7,727 nt of DNA, from assembly GCA_003552485.1 (NCBI GenBank), contig PUMX01000462.1, positions 1 through 7,727 of the forward strand. The letters are read 5' to 3'. The position numbers and the translations under genes were made by a program. The stretch comes from Candidatus Hydrogenedentota bacterium. GTDB lineage: Bacteria; Hydrogenedentota; Hydrogenedentia; Hydrogenedentales; SLHB01. Under the pieces are notes generated by a model, which did no database searches, was not told the origin of the DNA, and saw only the letters and a list, made by a program, of their open reading frames with translations. Each line of letters begins with the position of its first letter. The stretch's first letter is position 1. Below are positions 5,358 to 7,727 of the stretch, one piece after another.

Positions 5358-7011
5358 AACGCTGCGTATCCGGAACTACGCCCTTATCGACGAACTTGAA
5401 GTGGAGTTTTCGCCCGGTTTTACCGTGTTGACTGGCGAAACCGGCGCCGGCAAGTCCATCATCATCGGCGCGTTGAGCCTTGTTCTTGGCGGGCGCGCAT
5501 CGAGCGATGCCGTCCGCGACGGAGCCAGCCGCGCCGACATCGAGGCGGTCTTTCAATTGCCCAGCCTGTCGCCCCGTCTTGCCGCCGTGTTGGAAGATAA
5601 TGATATCCCTCTTGATGGCGATGGGTTGCTTGTTGCCCGGCGTATTTCGCGTGACGGGCGGAGCAAGGCGTATGCGGGGGGCAGCCTAGTCCCCGTGGCG
5701 GTTCTCGCCGCCTTGGGTGATGAGTTAGTTGACCTGCACGGGCAGCATGAACATCAATCTCTCTTGCATGCCGACCGGCAACTGGAACTGCTCGACGCGT
5801 TCAGTGGCGCCGAAGCCGCCGCGGCGGATGTCGCCGGGCGCGTCGCCGAGCTGCGCGAGCTCGAGAAGACCATAACCCGGCTCGAAACGAGCGGGCGCGA
5901 ACGGGTTCGGCGCATGGAGTTCTTGCGTCATGAGATCAATGAGATCGATGGGGCCGAATTGAATCCGGAGGAAGAAGAAATCATTGAGCGCCGCCGCCGC
6001 CAATTGGCCAACGCGGAAAGCATTATCGAGGCGGCTGGGCAGGCGTATCGCGCCTTGTACGAGAGCGAGGGCGTTTCTGCGATTGAGGGGGTGGAGACAG
6101 CTTTACGGCAGCTCGAAGCTTTGGCGCCGATTGATTCCAGTCTTGCCGCCTTGACCGAGCAATTGCAGGATATCCATGCCCGCATCGCCGACGTGGCGGG
6201 CGAAGTGCGCCGAGCCGGCGATAGCATGGAAACGGATTCCGAGGAACTCGAGCGCCTGAATGCGCGCTGGAATCTGATTACTAGTCTCAAGCGCAAATAT
6301 GGCGACACTATAGCCGCGATTCTCGCTTACCGCGAGGAGGCGGCCTCGGAGCTTGCCCAGTATGAGCAAGGGGATGAAAGGCTGGCCACGTTGCGCGCTT
6401 CCCATGACCAGAAGCACAAGGAGGCGCTGGAAGCAGCCGGCCAACTGTCATCTAAACGGCGCGCCGGCGCGAAGAAACTCGACCGAAATGTGACGAAGGC
6501 TTTGCGGGAACTCGAAATGCCAGAAGCCCGTTTCGAGACACGCTTCGAGAGCACTGACCTAATGGGCCGGGGAATGGATAAAGTCTCATTTGCCCTTGCG
6601 GCCAACAGAGGGGAGAGCCTCAAGCCGCTACGGCAAGTCGCTTCCGGCGGCGAGATCTCCCGGATTATGCTAGCGGTGAAGACCGTCTTCGCCAACAACG
6701 ACCGAATTCCCACGCTCGTATTTGATGAGATCGACGCCGGTGTTGGCGGAACGGCCGCAAACAAAGTGGCTTCCAAGCTGCGCGCGCTTGCGGCGTCTCA
6801 TCAAACCATATGCATCACGCACCTGCCGCAGATCGCGGCCGTGGCCGAAGGGCATTTTCACGTGAGCAAGGGCGCTCATCAGGGCCGCACGATCACGAGG
6901 GTTCGGGATCTTGAGGATGAGAGGCGTGTCGAAGAAGTGGCGCGGCTACTTGACGGATCGATTTCGCCGGTCAGTATTGAACACGCACGCAGCCTTCTCA
7001 ACGCGTCGTGA
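5350..7011 (+). CDS. recN: DNA repair protein RecN (SMC-like ATPase)
   Basis: RecN is a cytoplasmic SMC-like ATPase that is recruited to double-strand breaks and helps RecA-dependent recombinational repair. The length, 553 residues, equals that of E. coli RecN. The N-terminus MLETLRIRNYALIDELEVEF is the classical RecN start, followed by Walker A GETGAGKS (29-36) and the Q-loop region DLHGQHEHQSLL (128-139). The central part (about 155-385) is a charged heptad-like coiled coil, shorter than in true SMC proteins. The C-terminal head has the ABC signature ASGGEISRIM (431-440), Walker B PTLVFDE (454-460) with catalytic Glu460, DAGVGG (462-467) and switch His491 in ITHLPQIAAVAEGH. The ATG overlaps the tlyA stop by 8 nt and shows no Shine-Dalgarno sequence, so translation is probably coupled to tlyA. 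tlyA-recN linkage is common in bacteria. No SOS (LexA) box is evident upstream, and damage regulation cannot be judged. Confidence 0.97.
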   Translation: MLETLRIRNYALIDELEVEFSPGFTVLTGETGAGKSIIIGALSLVLGGRASSDAVRDGASRADIEAVFQLPSLSPRLAAVLEDNDIPLDGDGLLVARRISRDGRSKAYAGGSLVPVAVLAALGDELVDLHGQHEHQSLLHADRQLELLDAFSGAEAAAADVAGRVAELRELEKTITRLETSGRERVRRMEFLRHEINEIDGAELNPEEEEIIERRRRQLANAESIIEAAGQAYRALYESEGVSAIEGVETALRQLEALAPIDSSLAALTEQLQDIHARIADVAGEVRRAGDSMETDSEELERLNARWNLITSLKRKYGDTIAAILAYREEAASELAQYEQGDERLATLRASHDQKHKEALEAAGQLSSKRRAGAKKLDRNVTKALRELEMPEARFETRFESTDLMGRGMDKVSFALAANRGESLKPLRQVASGGEISRIMLAVKTVFANNDRIPTLVFDEIDAGVGGTAANKVASKLRALAASHQTICITHLPQIAAVAEGHFHVSKGAHQGRTITRVRDLEDERRVEEVARLLDGSISPVSIEHARSLLNAS

Positions 7012-7069
7012 AAGCGGCTCGAACAGTAACGTTTTGGGGAACGCCAGGCTTGTTGCTGTCCCCGGTTTC

Positions 7070-7097
7070 TTGCGAAATCGGATTAGCCGGGTATTCT
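7070..7097 (+). promoter_or_regulatory. Possible sigma70-type promoter for glgC
   Basis: TTGCGA (7070-7075) and TATTCT (7092-7097) each match four of six consensus bases, with a 16-bp spacer. The position suits a transcript that reads through the 7154-7182 hairpin into glgC. Matches of this quality arise by chance, and the host's promoter consensus is unknown. Confidence 0.25.
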
Positions 7098-7153
7098 GGA
7101 GTCTTCTTGTATCGGGTGCGGCGATTAGGACACAATGCCGCCGTCCTCATTGT

Positions 7154-7182
7154 CGGCCTAGGCGCCGCGTGCGGCGCGGCCG
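7154..7182 (+). other. Strong GC-rich hairpin in the glgC leader
   Basis: CGGCC (7154-7158) pairs with GGCCG (7178-7182), and GCGCCG (7162-7167) pairs with CGGCGC (7172-7177) around a CGTG loop. Only a 3-nt bulge, TAG 7159-7161, interrupts the eleven GC pairs. No T-tract follows (next bases GTTGAG), so it is not a standard intrinsic terminator. It lies 56 nt before the glgC ATG. It could stabilise the mRNA, or pause or attenuate transcription; the role is inference. Confidence 0.6.
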
Positions 7183-7225
7183 GTTGAGTGCAGTTCCGGG
7201 ACCGAGATGTTATGTCCCTTTGGCC

Positions 7226-7231
7226 AAAGGA
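7226..7231 (+). promoter_or_regulatory. Shine-Dalgarno site for glgC
   Basis: AAAGGA lies seven nt before ATG 7239. It favours this start over the in-frame ATG at 7278 (residue 14), which has no such site even though the recognisable family sequence begins just after it. Confidence 0.7.
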
Positions 7232-7238
7232 ATACGCT

Positions 7239-7727
7239 ATGACCCGTCAATCCGTGGATCGTGCGAGCATCTATGATATGGAAAACACCGGCGCCATCGT
7301 ACTTGGCGGCGGCCAGGGAACCCGGCTCTATCCCCTCACTGAGGAGCGCGCTAAGCCGGCCGTGCCGCTAGGGGGGCGCTATCGGTTGATCGATATCCCC
7401 TTGAGCAACTGCATTCATTCGCGTGTCAACCGCATGTATGTGATGACGCAGTTTAACAGCACGAGTCTCAACCGGCACGTGAATGAATCCTACAAGTTCG
7501 ACAATTTCAGCGGGGGGTTTGTTGAGATTCTGGCTGCTCAGCAGACGACGGATGGCGCGGCGTGGTACCAAGGCACGGCCGACGCGGTGCGCAAACATCT
7601 CAAGCACATCATGAACCTGGATGCCCGCAACTTTCTGATTCTCAGCGGTGATCAGTTGTACCGCATGGATTACCGCGATCTGCTCGCCACCCACATGCAG
7701 ACCGGGGCGGATATTACGGTGGCCACG
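7239..7727 (+). CDS. glgC: Glucose-1-phosphate adenylyltransferase (ADP-glucose pyrophosphorylase), 3' end cut by window edge
   Basis: GlgC makes ADP-glucose from ATP and glucose-1-phosphate, the committed and usually allosterically controlled step of bacterial glycogen synthesis in the cytoplasm. The 163 visible codons are open to the window edge; the family is about 420-440 residues, so well over half is missing, including the C-terminal beta-helix. Visible motifs: nucleotide-binding loop LGGGQGTRLYPLT (22-34), Lys39 in RAKPAVPLGGRYR, LIDIPLSNC (50-58), TQFNSTSLNRH (70-80), GGFVEILAAQQ (92-102), WYQGTADAVRKHL (109-121) and ILSGDQLYRMDY (134-145), with metal-binding Asp138. The wording PAVPLG, TQFNSTSLNRH and GDQLYRMDY is closer to cyanobacterial/plant AGPases than to E. 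coli GlgC, so control by 3-phosphoglycerate/phosphate is possible but the effector sites are not visible. The start is chosen by AAAGGA at 7226-7231. It is probably a separate transcription unit from recN. Confidence 0.95.
   Translation, partial: MTRQSVDRASIYDMENTGAIVLGGGQGTRLYPLTEERAKPAVPLGGRYRLIDIPLSNCIHSRVNRMYVMTQFNSTSLNRHVNESYKFDNFSGGFVEILAAQQTTDGAAWYQGTADAVRKHLKHIMNLDARNFLILSGDQLYRMDYRDLLATHMQTGADITVAT

Larger units (their letters stand above)
1129..7011 (+). other. Predicted operon yggU-pnp-yacL-ispD-ispF-tlyA-recN
   Basis: Seven same-strand genes are packed with stop/start overlaps: GTGA at 1473-1476, GTGA at 3430-3433, ATGA at 4116-4119 and an 8-nt overlap at 5350-5357. There is a 9-nt gap between ispF and tlyA and one longer gap of 83 nt between pnp and yacL. 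No intrinsic terminator is visible inside the run. The four overlaps suggest translational coupling. The larger pnp-yacL gap could hide an internal promoter, although none stands out. Co-transcription is inferred from spacing only. Confidence 0.65.
7012..7238. other. Non-coding gap between recN and glgC
   Basis: No gene-like ORF is seen. The start of the gap holds GGGGA (7036-7040) and TCCCC (7059-7063), which could close a loose hairpin followed by a short T-rich stretch. This is at best a weak terminator for the recN operon. Further on lie a weak sigma70-like pair (7070-7097) and a strong GC hairpin (7154-7182). The arrangement suggests that glgC has its own promoter and an untranslated leader of about 130 nt. 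Confidence 0.55.

Noticed and set aside
6911..7276. 121-codon forward frame covering the end of recN, the gap and the start of glgC
   Set aside because: It is Arg-rich with no domain, runs over two clear genes in another frame, and has no ribosome-binding site of note.
1..7727. CRISPR array, tRNA/rRNA gene, insertion sequence, toxin-antitoxin or defence cassette
   Set aside because: Reading both strands showed no regularly spaced repeats, no tRNA-like cloverleaf in the gaps, and no transposase, integrase or defence-type proteins. YacL has a PIN domain, but its membrane segments, TRAM domain and ispDF neighbours separate it from VapC toxins.

Overview
The window is an ordinary, densely packed stretch of bacterial chromosome. 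Seven of its eight complete or near-complete genes, and the partial gene at the right edge, belong to well-known families, and all read left to right. The DNA is moderately GC-rich and there is no sign of phage, plasmid, insertion sequence, CRISPR array or RNA gene. The source cannot be named with confidence. A YacL-type PIN/TRAM membrane protein next to ispD-ispF argues against a typical proteobacterium. The plant/cyanobacterial flavour of the GlgC and the unusual purine nucleoside phosphorylase fit a less studied phylum, for example the Planctomycetota/Verrucomicrobiota/Hydrogenedentota sort of lineage. That assignment is inference from motifs only.

Layout. (1) Positions 3-881: the 3' part of accA (acetyl-CoA carboxylase carboxyltransferase alpha subunit), with its first codons lying outside the window. 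(2) Positions 882-1128: a G-rich non-coding gap. (3) Positions 1129-7011: a tight run of seven genes that is probably one operon: yggU (DUF167), a family 2 purine nucleoside phosphorylase, yacL (membrane PIN-TRAM protein), ispD, ispF, tlyA (rRNA 2'-O-methyltransferase) and recN (DNA repair ATPase). Neighbours overlap by 4 nt (yggU/pnp, yacL/ispD, ispD/ispF) or 8 nt (tlyA/recN), or lie 9 nt (ispF/tlyA) or 83 nt (pnp/yacL) apart. (4) Positions 7012-7238: a second non-coding gap with a strong GC hairpin, probably the glgC leader. (5) Positions 7239-7727: the first 163 codons of glgC (glucose-1-phosphate adenylyltransferase).

How they work together. IspD and IspF are the third and fifth enzymes of the MEP isoprenoid pathway; IspE, which acts between them, is not here. 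TlyA and RecN are a commonly linked pair, often found downstream of the isoprenoid gene dxs in other bacteria, and here they sit downstream of ispDF instead. PNP serves purine salvage, AccA fatty-acid synthesis and GlgC glycogen synthesis. The set looks like growth-linked housekeeping functions sharing a transcript, not a dedicated new system.

I found no undescribed system. The points most worth a second look are the Asp in place of Asn at the purine-recognition position of the phosphorylase, an exact 21-bp direct repeat read in two different frames inside tlyA, the ispDF-tlyA-recN gene order, and the hairpin ahead of glgC.
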